A stretch of DNA of 64,000 bases from Martelella radicis (GCF_014196625.1 NZ_JACIDZ010000007.1:124001-188000), one strand, 5' to 3'. Positions 1-9,432 are shown, numbered from the stretch's first letter. Made by a program: numbers and translations. The notes: a model not told the origin generated them from the letters alone.

Positions 1-1005
1 CTTTACCTGATCGGCATCTTCGCGGAGTTCCTGGCGCCCAATCTCGCCCAGTCGGCGCGCCCGCAATATTCCTATGCGCCGCCGCAGACGATCTCGTTTT
101 TTGTCCGGGATGAGAACGGCGACCGGACATTCCTGCCGCATGTGAAGGGCTACAGCGTCACCATCGACCAGGCGTCGCTCCGCCGGTTCTTCGTCGTCGA
201 TGACAGCAAGGTGGTGCCGATCGGCTTCTTCGTGCATGGCCCGGAATACAGGATGTGGGGTCTGTTCCCGTCGAACCTGCATCTCGTCGGCCCGAAGAAG
301 GCGAACGACCCCTTCTATATTCTCGGCGCTGACAAGCTCGGCCGCGACCTGTTCAGCCGGGTGATCTACGGCACGCGCGTTTCCATGTCGATCGGCCTGA
401 TCGGCGTCTGCATCAGCCTTGTCCTCGGCGTGGTGATGGGCGCGCTTTCCGGCTATTACGGCGGCTGGGTCGACCTTCTCATCCAGCGCATCATCGAGAT
501 CATTTCGGCCATGCCGACCATTCCGCTCTGGCTCGGGCTTGCCGCCGCCATTCCCGTCTCGCTGGCACCGCTGAAGGTCTATTTCCTGATCACGCTGATC
601 GTCTCGCTGCTCGGCTGGACCTCGCTTGCCCGCGAAGTGCGCGGACGCTTCTTCGCGCTGCGCGGCGAGGATTTCGTCACGGCGGCACGGCTCGACGGTT
701 CGGGCGAGCGGCGGATCATCTTCCGCCACATCCTGCCGTCGCTTACAAGCCATATCCTTGCCGTCGTGACCCTGGCGCTGCCGACCATGATCGTCGCGGA
801 GACCGCGCTTTCCTTCCTCGGCGTCGGGTTGAAGCCGCCGGTCGTCTCCTGGGGCGTACTGCTGCAGGACGCGCAGAATATCCGCACCATCTCGACAGCG
901 CCCTGGCTGCTGGTCTGGCCGGCGCTCGCCGTGGTCATCGCGGTGCTGTCCTTCAATTTCCTCGGCGACGGCCTGCGCGATGCCGCCGACCCCTATGACG
1001 GCTGA
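1..1005 (+). CDS. Opp/Dpp-type ABC transporter permease (DppC/OppC family), 5' partial
   Basis: Inner-membrane permease subunit of an oligopeptide/dipeptide-type ABC importer. The reading frame is open from base 1, so the true start lies outside the window; 334 residues are visible. A first membrane segment at the visible N-terminus is followed by a soluble stretch of roughly 85 residues that faces the periplasm. Then comes the ordinary five-helix BPD_transp_1 core, beginning near GADKLGRDLFSR. The ATPase-contact (EAA) loop is visible around GEDFVTAARLDGSGERR. The stop is 12 bases before the ATPase gene, so the two are one operon. Family members in sugar-utilisation loci often move oligosaccharides rather than peptides. 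The beta-galactosidase downstream makes an oligosaccharide substrate plausible here, but this is inference. Confidence 0.93.
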   Translation, partial: LYLIGIFAEFLAPNLAQSARPQYSYAPPQTISFFVRDENGDRTFLPHVKGYSVTIDQASLRRFFVVDDSKVVPIGFFVHGPEYRMWGLFPSNLHLVGPKKANDPFYILGADKLGRDLFSRVIYGTRVSMSIGLIGVCISLVLGVVMGALSGYYGGWVDLLIQRIIEIISAMPTIPLWLGLAAAIPVSLAPLKVYFLITLIVSLLGWTSLAREVRGRFFALRGEDFVTAARLDGSGERRIIFRHILPSLTSHILAVVTLALPTMIVAETALSFLGVGLKPPVVSWGVLLQDAQNIRTISTAPWLLVWPALAVVIAVLSFNFLGDGLRDAADPYDG

Positions 1006-1017
1006 GGAGGGAGCCAG

Positions 1018-2739
1018 ATGACAATACCACAGACCATCGTTCACGATCATGCGGGCTTCGGCGACGCGGTGCTGGCCGTGAAGAACCTTTCCATCGACTT
1101 TCACCTGCGCCAGCACATTCTCCATGCCGTGCGCGACGTCACCTTCGACCTGCATCGCGGCAAGACGCTGGCGCTGGTCGGCGAAAGCGGCTCGGGCAAA
1201 TCGGTGACCGCACGCGCGCTCTTGAAGATCGTCGATCGCGCCGCACGCGTCACCGGCGGCACGATCGTGCTCGACACAGACGGAAAGCCGGTAGACATCC
1301 ACGACTTGCCCGACGAGGGCAAGGAAATCCGCGCCATCCGTGGCGGCCGGATATCGCTGATCTTTCAGGAGCCGATGAGTTCGCTCTCGCCCGTCCACAC
1401 GATCGGCGACCAGATCATCGAGGCGCTCAGGCTTCATCGCAACATGAGCAAGACGGAAGCGCGGGCGGAAACGATCAGCCTCCTCTCGCAGGTGGAAATC
1501 CCGAACCCGGAGGCGATGATCGACCGCTACACGTTCGAGTTTTCCGGCGGCATGCGGCAAAGGGCGATGATCGCCATGTCGCTCGCCTGCGACCCGGACA
1601 TCCTGATTGCCGACGAGCCGACCACGGCCCTCGACGTCACGACCCAGGCCGAAATCCTCGATCTGATCAAGCGCCTGCAAGTGGAGCGCGGCATGGCCAT
1701 GCTGCTGATCACCCACGACCTCGGCGTCGTTGCCGAAGTGGCCGACGAGGTAGCGGTGATGCGCTTCGGCGCGATTGTCGAACGCGGACCGGTGGACGCG
1801 ATCTTCTACGATGCCCGCCATCCCTATACGCGCCAGCTCCTGTCCTCGACCGTCCGGCTGGAAAAGCCGCGCGCCACGGACAGGACTGCGGAGGCAGGCG
1901 AAGACGATATTGTGCTTTCGGTGCGCAATCTCTCGAAAGTCTTCGGCGCGGGCGCCGGCAAGAAGGGCTTTATTCTGAAGGCCGTGGATGACGTCTCCTT
2001 CGACCTCAAACGCGGGGAAAACCTCGGCATCGTCGGCGAGAGCGGCTCAGGCAAGACGACGGCGGGCAGGCTGATCCTGCGCGTGCTGGAACCGACCTCC
2101 GGCTCGGTCGTCTACCGGCCGGGAGACGGCACGCAGACGGAGGTGACCACGCTCGACAAGCGCACACTACGTTCCTTTCACCGTCGGGTGCGGCTCGTCT
2201 TCCAGGACCCGTTCGCCTCGCTCAATCCGCGCATGACCGTCAAGCAGGTGGTCGGCGACCCTCTGGTGGTCGAAGGGCGGCTTTCCGGCCGCGAGATCGA
2301 GGAGAAGGTCGCCTCGCTGCTTGAGCTCGTGGGCCTGGAGCGCTCGGCGATGGAGCGTTATCCGCATGCCTTCTCCGGCGGTCAGCGCCAGCGCATCGGC
2401 ATCGCCCGCGCGCTTGCGCTCGACCCGAAGGTGATCATCGCCGACGAGGCCACGTCGGCGCTTGATGTCTCGATCCGGGCGCAGATCCTCGACCTGCTTC
2501 TCGATCTGCAGAAGCGCCTCGATCTCTCCTACATCTTCATCGCTCACGATATTTCGGTGGTCCGCTACTTCTGCGACCGGGTGGCGGTGATGCACAGGGG
2601 ACGGCTGGTCGAGCTCGGCAGCGCCGAACAGATCTGCACCGCACCGCGCGAGGACTACACCAAGAGCCTGATCTCCGCCGTGCCAAACCCCGACCCGCGC
2701 AACAAGCGCATGCTTCACCGAACGAAATTTGTTGCCTGA
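1018..2739 (+). CDS. Opp/Dpp-type ABC transporter, fused double ATP-binding protein
   Basis: This 573-residue protein energises the upstream permease and carries two complete ABC ATPase domains in one chain, a DppD-DppF fusion. Domain 1 (about residues 15-285) has Walker A GESGSGKS, signature FSGGMRQR and Walker [12 protein letters not shown]. Domain 2 (about 300-565) has Walker A GESGSGKT, signature FSGGQRQR and Walker [12 protein letters not shown]. Each domain is followed by the oligopeptide-type C-terminal extension (RHPYTRQLL in the first half). All catalytic motifs look intact, so both sites should bind ATP. The start ATG follows a GAGGAGGG ribosome binding site. A second gene begins 10 bases after the stop. 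The binding protein and second permease of the importer are presumably upstream, outside the window. Confidence 0.96.
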   Translation: MTIPQTIVHDHAGFGDAVLAVKNLSIDFHLRQHILHAVRDVTFDLHRGKTLALVGESGSGKSVTARALLKIVDRAARVTGGTIVLDTDGKPVDIHDLPDEGKEIRAIRGGRISLIFQEPMSSLSPVHTIGDQIIEALRLHRNMSKTEARAETISLLSQVEIPNPEAMIDRYTFEFSGGMRQRAMIAMSLACDPDILIADEPTTALDVTTQAEILDLIKRLQVERGMAMLLITHDLGVVAEVADEVAVMRFGAIVERGPVDAIFYDARHPYTRQLLSSTVRLEKPRATDRTAEAGEDDIVLSVRNLSKVFGAGAGKKGFILKAVDDVSFDLKRGENLGIVGESGSGKTTAGRLILRVLEPTSGSVVYRPGDGTQTEVTTLDKRTLRSFHRRVRLVFQDPFASLNPRMTVKQVVGDPLVVEGRLSGREIEEKVASLLELVGLERSAMERYPHAFSGGQRQRIGIARALALDPKVIIADEATSALDVSIRAQILDLLLDLQKRLDLSYIFIAHDISVVRYFCDRVAVMHRGRLVELGSAEQICTAPREDYTKSLISAVPNPDPRNKRMLHRTKFVA

Positions 2740-2749
2740 GGAGGTTTCA

Positions 2750-3541
2750 ATGCCGAAATTTGCCGCCAATCTCTCGTTTCTCTACGCCGATCTGCCGTTT
2801 CTCGAACGCATCGCGGCGGCAGCGAAGGATGGCTTCCCGGCGGTCGAATATGTCGGCCCCTATGATTTTCCAGAGGCGGAGGTCAAGGCCGCGCTTGATG
2901 CCGCAGGGGTGCAGCAGGCGCTCTTCAACCTGCCCGCCGGAGACTGGGCCGGCGGCGAACGCGGCATCGGCTGCCTGCCGGACCGGGTGACGGAATTCCG
3001 CGACGGCGTGGATGTGGCAATCTCCTATGCCAGAGCGCTCGGCTGCCCAAAGATCAACTGCCTTGCCGGCATCGCGCCGAAGGGTATTCCCACAGAACGG
3101 CTCGAGGCGACGCTTGTCGAAAACCTGAAATACGCCGCGCCGCGCCTGGCGGAAGCCGGCGTCAAATTATTGCTCGAGCCGATCAACCTGCGCGACATTC
3201 CGGGCTTCTTCGTGTCGACCACGGACCATGCCGAACGGATCCTGGATGCCGTCGGCTCCGACAATCTCTTCATCCAGTACGACATCTATCACACCCAGAT
3301 CATGCAGGGCGATCTGGCCGAGACCTACCGGCGGCTGAAGGGCAAGATCGCCCATATCCAGCTCGCCGACAATCCCGGCCGCCATGAACCGGGAACGGGC
3401 GAGATCAACTATCCCTTTCTTTTCAACATGCTGGACGCGGAAGGCTATGACGGCTTCATCGGCTGCGAATACAAGCCCGCCGCTGGCACAAGCGAAGGCC
3501 TCGGCTGGATGAAGCCCTGGCTTGAAGGAGCAGCGACATGA
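2750..3541 (+). CDS. hyi: Hydroxypyruvate isomerase family protein (TIM barrel)
   Basis: Predicted cytoplasmic hydroxypyruvate isomerase, interconverting hydroxypyruvate and tartronate semialdehyde; 263 residues, the usual size of the Hyi/OtnI family. It has the xylose-isomerase-like TIM barrel with metal-ligand acidic residues at LLLEPIN (about residue 143) and near the C-terminus at GCEYKP. I chose the ATG at 2750 because GAGGAGG sits 6 bases upstream; a longer frame from an upstream TTG would run back into the ATPase gene. The stop overlaps the start of the reductase gene (ATGA), so translation is coupled. Together the two enzymes would convert hydroxypyruvate to glycerate. A related sugar-acid isomerase of the OtnI type cannot be excluded. 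Confidence 0.9.
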   Translation: MPKFAANLSFLYADLPFLERIAAAAKDGFPAVEYVGPYDFPEAEVKAALDAAGVQQALFNLPAGDWAGGERGIGCLPDRVTEFRDGVDVAISYARALGCPKINCLAGIAPKGIPTERLEATLVENLKYAAPRLAEAGVKLLLEPINLRDIPGFFVSTTDHAERILDAVGSDNLFIQYDIYHTQIMQGDLAETYRRLKGKIAHIQLADNPGRHEPGTGEINYPFLFNMLDAEGYDGFIGCEYKPAAGTSEGLGWMKPWLEGAAT

Positions 3542-4407
3542 AAATCGGATTTATCGGCCTCGGCCTTATGGGACGTCCGATGGCGGCGCATCTGATCGAC
3601 GCCGGCCACGACCTCTTCATCAACCGGGTGAAGCCGGTCTCGCAATTCCTCGTCGAAAAGGGCGCGACCGCCTGCGACACGGCGAAAGCGGTCGCGGAGG
3701 CCGCGGACATCATCATCACCATCGTGCCGGATACGCCGGACGTGGAGACCGTGCTGTTCGGTGACAATGGCGTTGCGGAAGGACTTGCCGAAGGCAAGCT
3801 GGTGATCGACATGAGCTCGATCTCGCCGGTGGAAACCAAGACGTTTGCCGAGAGGATCGCGGAAAAGGGTTGCGGTTATCTCGATGCGCCGGTTTCCGGC
3901 GGCGAGGTCGGCGCGAAGAACGCGGCGCTGACGATCATGGTCGGCGGTTCGGACGAGGATTTCGCCCGTGGAGAACCGCTGTTCGCGGCGATGGGCAAGA
4001 CCATCACCCATGTCGGACCCGTCGGCGACGGCCAGACGGCGAAGGTCGCAAACCAGATCATCGTCGGATTGACAATCGAGGCGGTGGCCGAGGGACTGCT
4101 GTTTGCGAAAAAGGCGGGCGCGGACCCGGCGAAGGTGCGCGAGGCCCTGATGGGCGGCTTCGCCGGTTCGACCATCATGAAGATCCACGGCGAGCGGATG
4201 ATCGCGGAGACATTCGACCCCGGCTTCCGCATCCGCCTGCACCGCAAGGATCTGGCGCTTGCGATCAATGCCGCGCGCGAGATCGGCCTTTCGCTGCCGA
4301 ACACGGCCTCAACCGAGCAGTTGATGAACGCGGCGATCGCTCGCGGCGACGGCGACAGGGATCATTCGGCGCTGATCAGGACGCTCGCGGCGCTGGCGGG
4401 GCTTTGA
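3538..4407 (+). CDS. glxR: 2-hydroxy-3-oxopropionate (tartronate semialdehyde) reductase
   Basis: NAD(P)H-dependent beta-hydroxyacid dehydrogenase of 289 residues that reduces tartronate semialdehyde to D-glycerate. The N-terminal Rossmann motif is GFIGLGLMGRPMA. The substrate loop DAPVSGGEVGAK is near residue 120, and the catalytic lysine is in the KVANQI motif near residue 170. Length and motif order fit GarR/GlxR. It overlaps the hydroxypyruvate isomerase gene by four bases, which supports their action in series. Other members of the family (3-hydroxyisobutyrate dehydrogenase) share the same motifs; the neighbouring isomerase is what tips the call. Confidence 0.92.
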   Translation: MKIGFIGLGLMGRPMAAHLIDAGHDLFINRVKPVSQFLVEKGATACDTAKAVAEAADIIITIVPDTPDVETVLFGDNGVAEGLAEGKLVIDMSSISPVETKTFAERIAEKGCGYLDAPVSGGEVGAKNAALTIMVGGSDEDFARGEPLFAAMGKTITHVGPVGDGQTAKVANQIIVGLTIEAVAEGLLFAKKAGADPAKVREALMGGFAGSTIMKIHGERMIAETFDPGFRIRLHRKDLALAINAAREIGLSLPNTASTEQLMNAAIARGDGDRDHSALIRTLAALAGL

Positions 4408-4500
4408 AAGCTATTCCGACTGATCGGCGGAACAGTCGCATTGAACAACGAACCGCGCGCCAATTCTGGGTCTCGGAAACCGACCTTTCCTCCCACTCGG

Positions 4501-4531
4501 CGTCATCCTCGGGCTTGACCCGAGGATGACG
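4501..4531. repeat. 31-bp perfect palindromic repeat (13-bp arms)
   Basis: CGTCATCCTCGGG at 4501-4513 is the exact reverse complement of 4519-4531, with a CTTGA loop. It sits between the reductase and beta-galactosidase genes. Closely similar palindromes are scattered through intergenic DNA of many alphaproteobacteria (general knowledge). It has no T-tract, so it looks like a REP-type repeat more than a terminator. Confidence 0.75.
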
Positions 4532-4596
4532 CAAGTCGGGGTGGCAGAAGCCGGAACGAAACCGCAGGCTCTTTCTAAAATTTGTGTGAGGACATG

Positions 4597-6705
4597 ATGA
4601 CGAAAATACCGATGCAAGTTCCCTTCGGGGCGGTCTATTTCCGCAAGTCGAACCCGCCGCGCGAGGACTGGGAGCGCGATTACGCCGTCGCCGCCGAAGA
4701 CGGCCTCAATGTCTTCCGCCACTGGTTCATGTGGAGCGCCATCGAACGCCGGCCGGGCTTCTATGACTGGGAAGAGTATGACCGGCAGATGGAGCTTGCC
4801 GCAAAAAACGGGATCAAGACGATCATCGCCGAGCTGACCCATACCGTGCCGGACTGGGCCTGGCGCAAATATGCCCACGCCCGGCAGATGCGCGCCGACG
4901 GCACGGAGCTTGCCCCCATCATGGGCGTTTCGGCGGCGACCGGCGGGTTTGCGCTGAATGGCGGCGGAGCGGGCTCGCTGACGATGAACTGCCCGGAGGT
5001 GAAGGAAGCGGCGGGAGCGTTCCTGTCAGCCCTTGCGAACCGTTACAAGGGTCACCCCGGCCTGCTTGGCTATGATGTCTGGAACGAATGCAACTACTCG
5101 CCCTCGGTCGACTACAACCCCTTCACCAAGGCTGCCTTTCGCGACTGGCTTCGACAGAAATACGGTGACCTCGAGACGCTGGCGCAGGCCTGGTACCGCT
5201 ACTCCTATGCCGAATGGGACGATATCGAGCCGCCGCACCAGATCGCGCCTTATCCGGAATGCCTCGACTGGCTCGCCTTCAAGCGGGACAATTTCTACGA
5301 CCAGATGCAGTTCCGCATCGACACGGTCCGCGCCATCGACAGCGATTGCCTGATTGCAGCCCACGGCGTGGCCGGCGCCATACCCGACATGGCCGCGCGC
5401 GGTTCGGATGACTGGCTTGCCGCCTCCAAGGTCGAGGTCTACGGCTATACCTGGATCCAGGCGCGCAAGGGCAACCAGTCCTGGCGGAGCTTTCATGCCG
5501 CCGATCTCAACCGCGCCGCGGCGCGCGGCAAGACCTTCTGGCATGCCGAACGGCAGGGCGGCCCTTTGTGGATGCAGCCGCAGGTCGTCGGTCGCGACAA
5601 GGAGGACGGCCGGGTCGCCGAGCCGGAGGATATCCGCGTCTGGTCGCTGACCTCCTTTGCCGGCGGCGCGCGCGGCATGCTGAACCTGCGCTACCGGCCG
5701 CTTCTGGACGGGCCGCTGTTCGGCGCCTTCGGCTCCTACGGCATGGACGGCGCGCGGACCCCGCGTTCGGACATGGCGGCGAAGATTGCGCGCTGGGCGA
5801 ATGCACCGGAACAGAAGGCGCTGATGGCGGCGAAGCCGGTCAAGGGCGAGATCGGTATTGTCATCGCGCCGGAAGCGCAGGCCTGGGATTATCTTCTCAG
5901 CCGCGAGGGCAATTACGATACCTACCGGGAAGCCATGTTCGGCGCCTATCGCGGCTTCTTCGACAATGGCATCCAGGCCGACTGGGTGCATATCGACGAT
6001 ATCGAAGCCTATGACGCGCTCTACTTCCCCTACCCGATCATGCTGACCGGTGAAAATGCCAGAAGGCTCGCCGACTGGGTCGCAGCGGGCGGCACGCTGA
6101 TCTCCGAGGCCTGCCCCGGCTATTTCGGCGATCGCGGCAAGGTCGGCACGGTGCAGCCGAACAACGGGCTCGATGCCGTCTTCGGCGCGCGCGAAGAAGA
6201 CGTGGAATTCATGCCGGATATCGGCGATCGCATCCGCTTTGCGCTTGACGGCGTGGAGACCGCAGGCGGCGGCTTCCTGCAGTCCTACCGGACGACGGTG
6301 GGCCGGGCATTGGCGAATTTCGATGACGGCAGGCTCGCAATCGTCGAAAACAACTTCGGAAAGGGCCGAACGCGTCTTGTCGGCACGCACCCTTCGATCG
6401 GCTACTACCGCGATCAGACGGAGACCGGCCGGCGCTATTTCAACGACTACTTCGCCTTCACCGGCAAGGTTCGGCATACGATCTGCTCGAATCCGGCGCT
6501 GCAGGTGCGCGTCCATGGGGGTGGCGCCGACCGCTATCTCTGGGTCATCAATGCCACGCGTCAGCACCAGACGGCGGAACTGACGGACGGCGCTGGCCAG
6601 GCATTGAACGGCGTCGAACACTTCTGGGCGGGCGACGGTGCATCGTTGAAGGATGGCCGCCTTGCCGTGCCGGCGCGCGATGCTCTGATCGTTCGACTTG
6701 CCTAA
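4597..6705 (+). CDS. Beta-galactosidase, glycoside hydrolase family 42
   Basis: Cytoplasmic beta-galactosidase of about 702 residues, cleaving terminal beta-D-galactosides. The GH42 TIM barrel occupies the first half. The acid/base glutamate is in VWNECN (residue 164) and the nucleophile glutamate in WHAERQGG (residue 318). The trimerisation domain follows (about 420-620) and then a small C-terminal beta domain. There is no signal peptide. I place the start at the ATG at 4597, 5 bases after GAGG; the ATG at 4594 and a TTG at 4582 are in frame but too close to, or upstream of, the ribosome binding site. The gene is 189 bases after the reductase gene and on the same strand, so it could belong to the same operon. 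It suggests that the upstream importer brings in galactoside oligosaccharides. Confidence 0.93.
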   Translation: MTKIPMQVPFGAVYFRKSNPPREDWERDYAVAAEDGLNVFRHWFMWSAIERRPGFYDWEEYDRQMELAAKNGIKTIIAELTHTVPDWAWRKYAHARQMRADGTELAPIMGVSAATGGFALNGGGAGSLTMNCPEVKEAAGAFLSALANRYKGHPGLLGYDVWNECNYSPSVDYNPFTKAAFRDWLRQKYGDLETLAQAWYRYSYAEWDDIEPPHQIAPYPECLDWLAFKRDNFYDQMQFRIDTVRAIDSDCLIAAHGVAGAIPDMAARGSDDWLAASKVEVYGYTWIQARKGNQSWRSFHAADLNRAAARGKTFWHAERQGGPLWMQPQVVGRDKEDGRVAEPEDIRVWSLTSFAGGARGMLNLRYRPLLDGPLFGAFGSYGMDGARTPRSDMAAKIARWANAPEQKALMAAKPVKGEIGIVIAPEAQAWDYLLSREGNYDTYREAMFGAYRGFFDNGIQADWVHIDDIEAYDALYFPYPIMLTGENARRLADWVAAGGTLISEACPGYFGDRGKVGTVQPNNGLDAVFGAREEDVEFMPDIGDRIRFALDGVETAGGGFLQSYRTTVGRALANFDDGRLAIVENNFGKGRTRLVGTHPSIGYYRDQTETGRRYFNDYFAFTGKVRHTICSNPALQVRVHGGGADRYLWVINATRQHQTAELTDGAGQALNGVEHFWAGDGASLKDGRLAVPARDALIVRLA

Positions 6706-6734
6706 CCGGAGGCTGATGGTCGCATGGTTACGCC

Positions 6735-7754
6735 TCAGCCCCTCTCGGGCAGAACGGGATCCCGCTTCAGGCCCGCGCGATCGACAGCCTGGATGAAGGC
6801 TTTCAGCCGATCCTTTCGGTAGGCGTCGACATCCATCTCGCCATAGTCGTAGAAGCCCTGGCCGGTTTTCATGCCAATCCGACCTTCTTCCATGTTGCGC
6901 TGAACGATCTCCGGCGCTTCGAAACGGTCGGTTTCAAGCGCGCCCTGCAGGTAGCGGCTGGCGTAATAGAGGATGTCGCCGCCGCCCCAGTCGACGAATT
7001 CCAGGAGGCCGAGCACGGCAAAGCGCAGGCCGAAACCGTACAGCACGGCCTTGTCCACATCCTCCGCGCTGGCGACGCCCTCTTCCACCAGCCGCGCCGC
7101 CTCGTTCATCGCCAGCGCCTGAATGCGCGGCACGATATAGCCGGGCGAGGCCCTGCAGACGACGGGCACCTTGCCGATGTCTTCGAGAAAGCGCTTCAGC
7201 GTTTGCGTCGTTTCCGGCGCGGTTTCATCGGCGGGCGAGAGCTCGATGAGGGGCACGAGAAAGGCGGGGTTCAGCCAGTGCGCGTTCAGGAAACGGGTCT
7301 TGTTCTCGGTCAGTGCGACGAGGTCGGATGAGAGCATTGTCGACGTGGTCGAGGCGAGGATCGCTCCGTTGCCGGCAAAGCGGTCGAACAGCGCGAAGGC
7401 CTGTTCCTTGGCCGCGCGCACTTCCGGCACGGCCTCGAACACGATCGAAGCCTCGCAAAGGGCTGCGCCGGCATCCTCAAGCGCCACCACGCTGATGCGC
7501 GCCATGATGGCGGGCACGGCGGTCTTGTCGAAGGCGCCAAGCTCGGCCATCAGCGTCAGATCGCGTTCGATCTCGGCAATGGCGCTTTCCTCGAGTTCCG
7601 CGAAGGCCTCGCCGGAGCGCGTCTTGGCATCGATGAGGCACACCCGGTGGCCATGATAGGCCACGCACTGGGCAATGCCCCGGCCCATCCGCCCTGCCCC
7701 GATGGAGGCCAATGTCATGGCTTGGGTCTTGGCTTGGGTCATGGGCTTCGTCAT
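6735..7754 (-). CDS. 3-hydroxyacyl-CoA dehydrogenase family protein
   Basis: NAD-dependent dehydrogenase of 339 residues or slightly fewer. The Rossmann motif is SIGAGRMGRGIA and the catalytic His is in NAHWLNP with a downstream Glu in LIELSP. The C-terminal 3HCDH domain ends in the typical MKTGQGFYDYG. Length fits single-function 3-hydroxyacyl-CoA or L-gulonate 3-dehydrogenases. The first residues (MTKPMTQAKTQAM) are a short repeat ahead of the conserved fold, so translation might start at the internal ATG at 7718. The first ATG overlaps the stop of the upstream opine-dehydrogenase-like gene (ATGA). It is the last gene of the long reverse operon beginning at 15290. It is not part of the standard iac set, and its substrate here is unknown. 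Confidence 0.87.
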   Translation of the reverse strand: MTKPMTQAKTQAMTLASIGAGRMGRGIAQCVAYHGHRVCLIDAKTRSGEAFAELEESAIAEIERDLTLMAELGAFDKTAVPAIMARISVVALEDAGAALCEASIVFEAVPEVRAAKEQAFALFDRFAGNGAILASTTSTMLSSDLVALTENKTRFLNAHWLNPAFLVPLIELSPADETAPETTQTLKRFLEDIGKVPVVCRASPGYIVPRIQALAMNEAARLVEEGVASAEDVDKAVLYGFGLRFAVLGLLEFVDWGGGDILYYASRYLQGALETDRFEAPEIVQRNMEEGRIGMKTGQGFYDYGEMDVDAYRKDRLKAFIQAVDRAGLKRDPVLPERG

Positions 7755-8830
7755 CAGATCCCGTCCTTCAGCATGGTCTGCACATCGCCCACGGTCATGC
7801 CCGCAAGGCCGAGCCGTTCAAATGTCCGGCCATCGGCGCGGAAATCGTCGCCGGCAACCGCGCCGGCAACCGACAGCAGCCCGGCCGCGACCGGGCACGG
7901 CACGCCCGCCCATTCGCCGACGGAAACCAGAAAGGCTAGACCGAGCCCGGTATCCTCGCGCATATAGCGGTGGGACTGAAGATCGAGGTGCTCATGCCAG
8001 TCGCCTGAGCCCACCAGCTTGTCATGGGCGAGATTGCCATACATCCAGTCGCTGGTCTCGTAATGATCGGCAAGCGGAAAATGCGGCGCGTCGTAGCCGA
8101 GCGCCTCGCGGATCGCGATACGCTCATTGTCGAGCGCGGTATGGACGCGGCGGATCGACGGCTGGGTACCCTCGTTGTGGATGTCCCACTGATCGAAATG
8201 CTCGATCGGCCCGGCATTCATCAGGATCAGCGGCGGATGGATGATCGGCCCGGCATTCATCAGCGCGCCGGAAAGCGCATCCTCGGACTTCTCGATGGCC
8301 CCGGGAAAGGCCGCGCCGATGACGGCGAGCGCACTCTCGGTGTTGCGCGCCGGGAAAACCCCGGTCGGCAGGCGCGAGGCGCGGGTGGTGATGCGCACCT
8401 CGGTTTCGCTCTGCTTGCGCGTCAGCCAGGGCAGCGTTCCGGTCTCGGCGATGGAGAAGTCGGCGGTGCAGCCCGCATCGCGCATGATCTTCGCCATGAT
8501 ATAGGAGCCGAACGTGCCCGGCGGCAGATAGATCACCTGCCCGTCGCGCATGTGCGGGGCAAGCCTTGCCGCCAGATCCTCCTGGGCATTGGCGGGCGTC
8601 GGCGAAACGATCAGCTCGGCGCCGTCGAGCGCGGCTTCCAGATCATCGGTCGGCGCAATCGCAACCGGGCGCGTGCCGTTGAAGTCGGTGACGGTAATGC
8701 CGCCGGCCTCGGTGATTTCAGCAAAGCGCGCGCGGTCGCGCCGCCACCAGCGCACATCATGCCCCGCCTCGACAAAATCAGCCACCGCGGCATATGAACC
8801 ATTGCCGCCGCCCAGAACCGTGATCTTCAT
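7754..8830 (-). CDS. Octopine/nopaline (opine) dehydrogenase family protein
   Basis: NAD(P)-dependent dehydrogenase of 358 residues. The N-terminal Rossmann motif is VLGGGNGSYAA. The C-terminal octopine-dehydrogenase-type helical domain contains IIHPPLI followed by MNAGPIEH (about residues 198-214). Family members make or break the C-N bond between an amino acid and a 2-oxo acid, but many bacterial members have unknown substrates. The gene lies 86 bases after the flavin reductase gene and overlaps the next gene by four bases, so it is co-transcribed with the IAA genes. One idea is that it acts on an amino-acid conjugate of IAA or on a downstream oxo-acid. Nothing in the sequence proves this. 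Confidence 0.85.
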   Translation of the reverse strand: MKITVLGGGNGSYAAVADFVEAGHDVRWWRRDRARFAEITEAGGITVTDFNGTRPVAIAPTDDLEAALDGAELIVSPTPANAQEDLAARLAPHMRDGQVIYLPPGTFGSYIMAKIMRDAGCTADFSIAETGTLPWLTRKQSETEVRITTRASRLPTGVFPARNTESALAVIGAAFPGAIEKSEDALSGALMNAGPIIHPPLILMNAGPIEHFDQWDIHNEGTQPSIRRVHTALDNERIAIREALGYDAPHFPLADHYETSDWMYGNLAHDKLVGSGDWHEHLDLQSHRYMREDTGLGLAFLVSVGEWAGVPCPVAAGLLSVAGAVAGDDFRADGRTFERLGLAGMTVGDVQTMLKDGI

Positions 8831-8916
8831 TTCGCATTGTTCCCTTGTTTTTGTTCAATAAAATCGCTGCACACCCGATCTCTCCGGCGGAAACGCAGTG
8901 TCCGCCGAAAGGCGAG

Positions 8917-9417
8917 CTAAACCTTCTCCGGCATGCGCGCCGTCAGCGGATGGAAGCGCCGGTCGAACCAGACAAGCGCCTCTGCCGGCTCTGCGCCCAG
9001 CCGGGTTGCCTCGACCTGGGCGTAAAACACCGAATGGGTGCCGATCACCTTGCGCTCCACGATCCTGCAGTCAAAGGCGACCACGGCGCTTTCCAGCACC
9101 GGCGCGCCGGTCGCAAGCCGGATCCAGGTGTCGCCAGAAAAACGGTCCTCGCTGCCCCGACTGGCAAAGGCGGTGGCCAGCGCCTCGTGGCGACCGGCCA
9201 GCACATTGACGCAGAGCTTGCCATTGGCGTTGAACCGGTCATGCGAACGGTTCTGCCGGTTGACGCAGACCAGAAGCGTCGGCGGCTGATCGGTGATCGA
9301 GCAGACGGCAGACGCCGTCATGCCGTGGCGACCTTCCGGCCCGTCGGTCGTGACCAGATTGACCGCGGCCCCAAGCCGGCTCATGCCCTCGCGGAAAATC
9401 GTCGCGGTGTCGTTCAT
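8917..9417 (-). CDS. iacG: Flavin reductase, IacG-like
   Basis: A 166-residue NAD(P)H:flavin oxidoreductase of the HpaC/FRP type that would supply reduced flavin to the monooxygenase IacA. The split-barrel flavin reductase fold is recognisable from the early GMTASAVCSI segment, the LLVCVNRQ strand, the LCVNVLAG motif and a C-terminal DRRFHPL. I chose the ATG at 9417 because AGGAGA lies 6 bases upstream; an in-frame ATG at 9432 would place the ribosome binding site inside the gene. The ferredoxin-reductase gene ends 15 bases before this start. The presence of both this protein and an acyl-CoA-dehydrogenase-like monooxygenase is the usual arrangement in iac clusters. Confidence 0.88.
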   Translation of the reverse strand: MNDTATIFREGMSRLGAAVNLVTTDGPEGRHGMTASAVCSITDQPPTLLVCVNRQNRSHDRFNANGKLCVNVLAGRHEALATAFASRGSEDRFSGDTWIRLATGAPVLESAVVAFDCRIVERKVIGTHSVFYAQVEATRLGAEPAEALVWFDRRFHPLTARMPEKV

Positions 9418-9432
9418 GGTGGTCTCCTTCAC

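Noticed and set aside
7718-7754. Short repeat MTQAKTQAMT at the start of the hydroxyacyl-CoA-dehydrogenase-like protein as a functional repeat
   Set aside because: It is only three imperfect units ahead of the conserved Rossmann start and is better explained by uncertain start choice or slippage.
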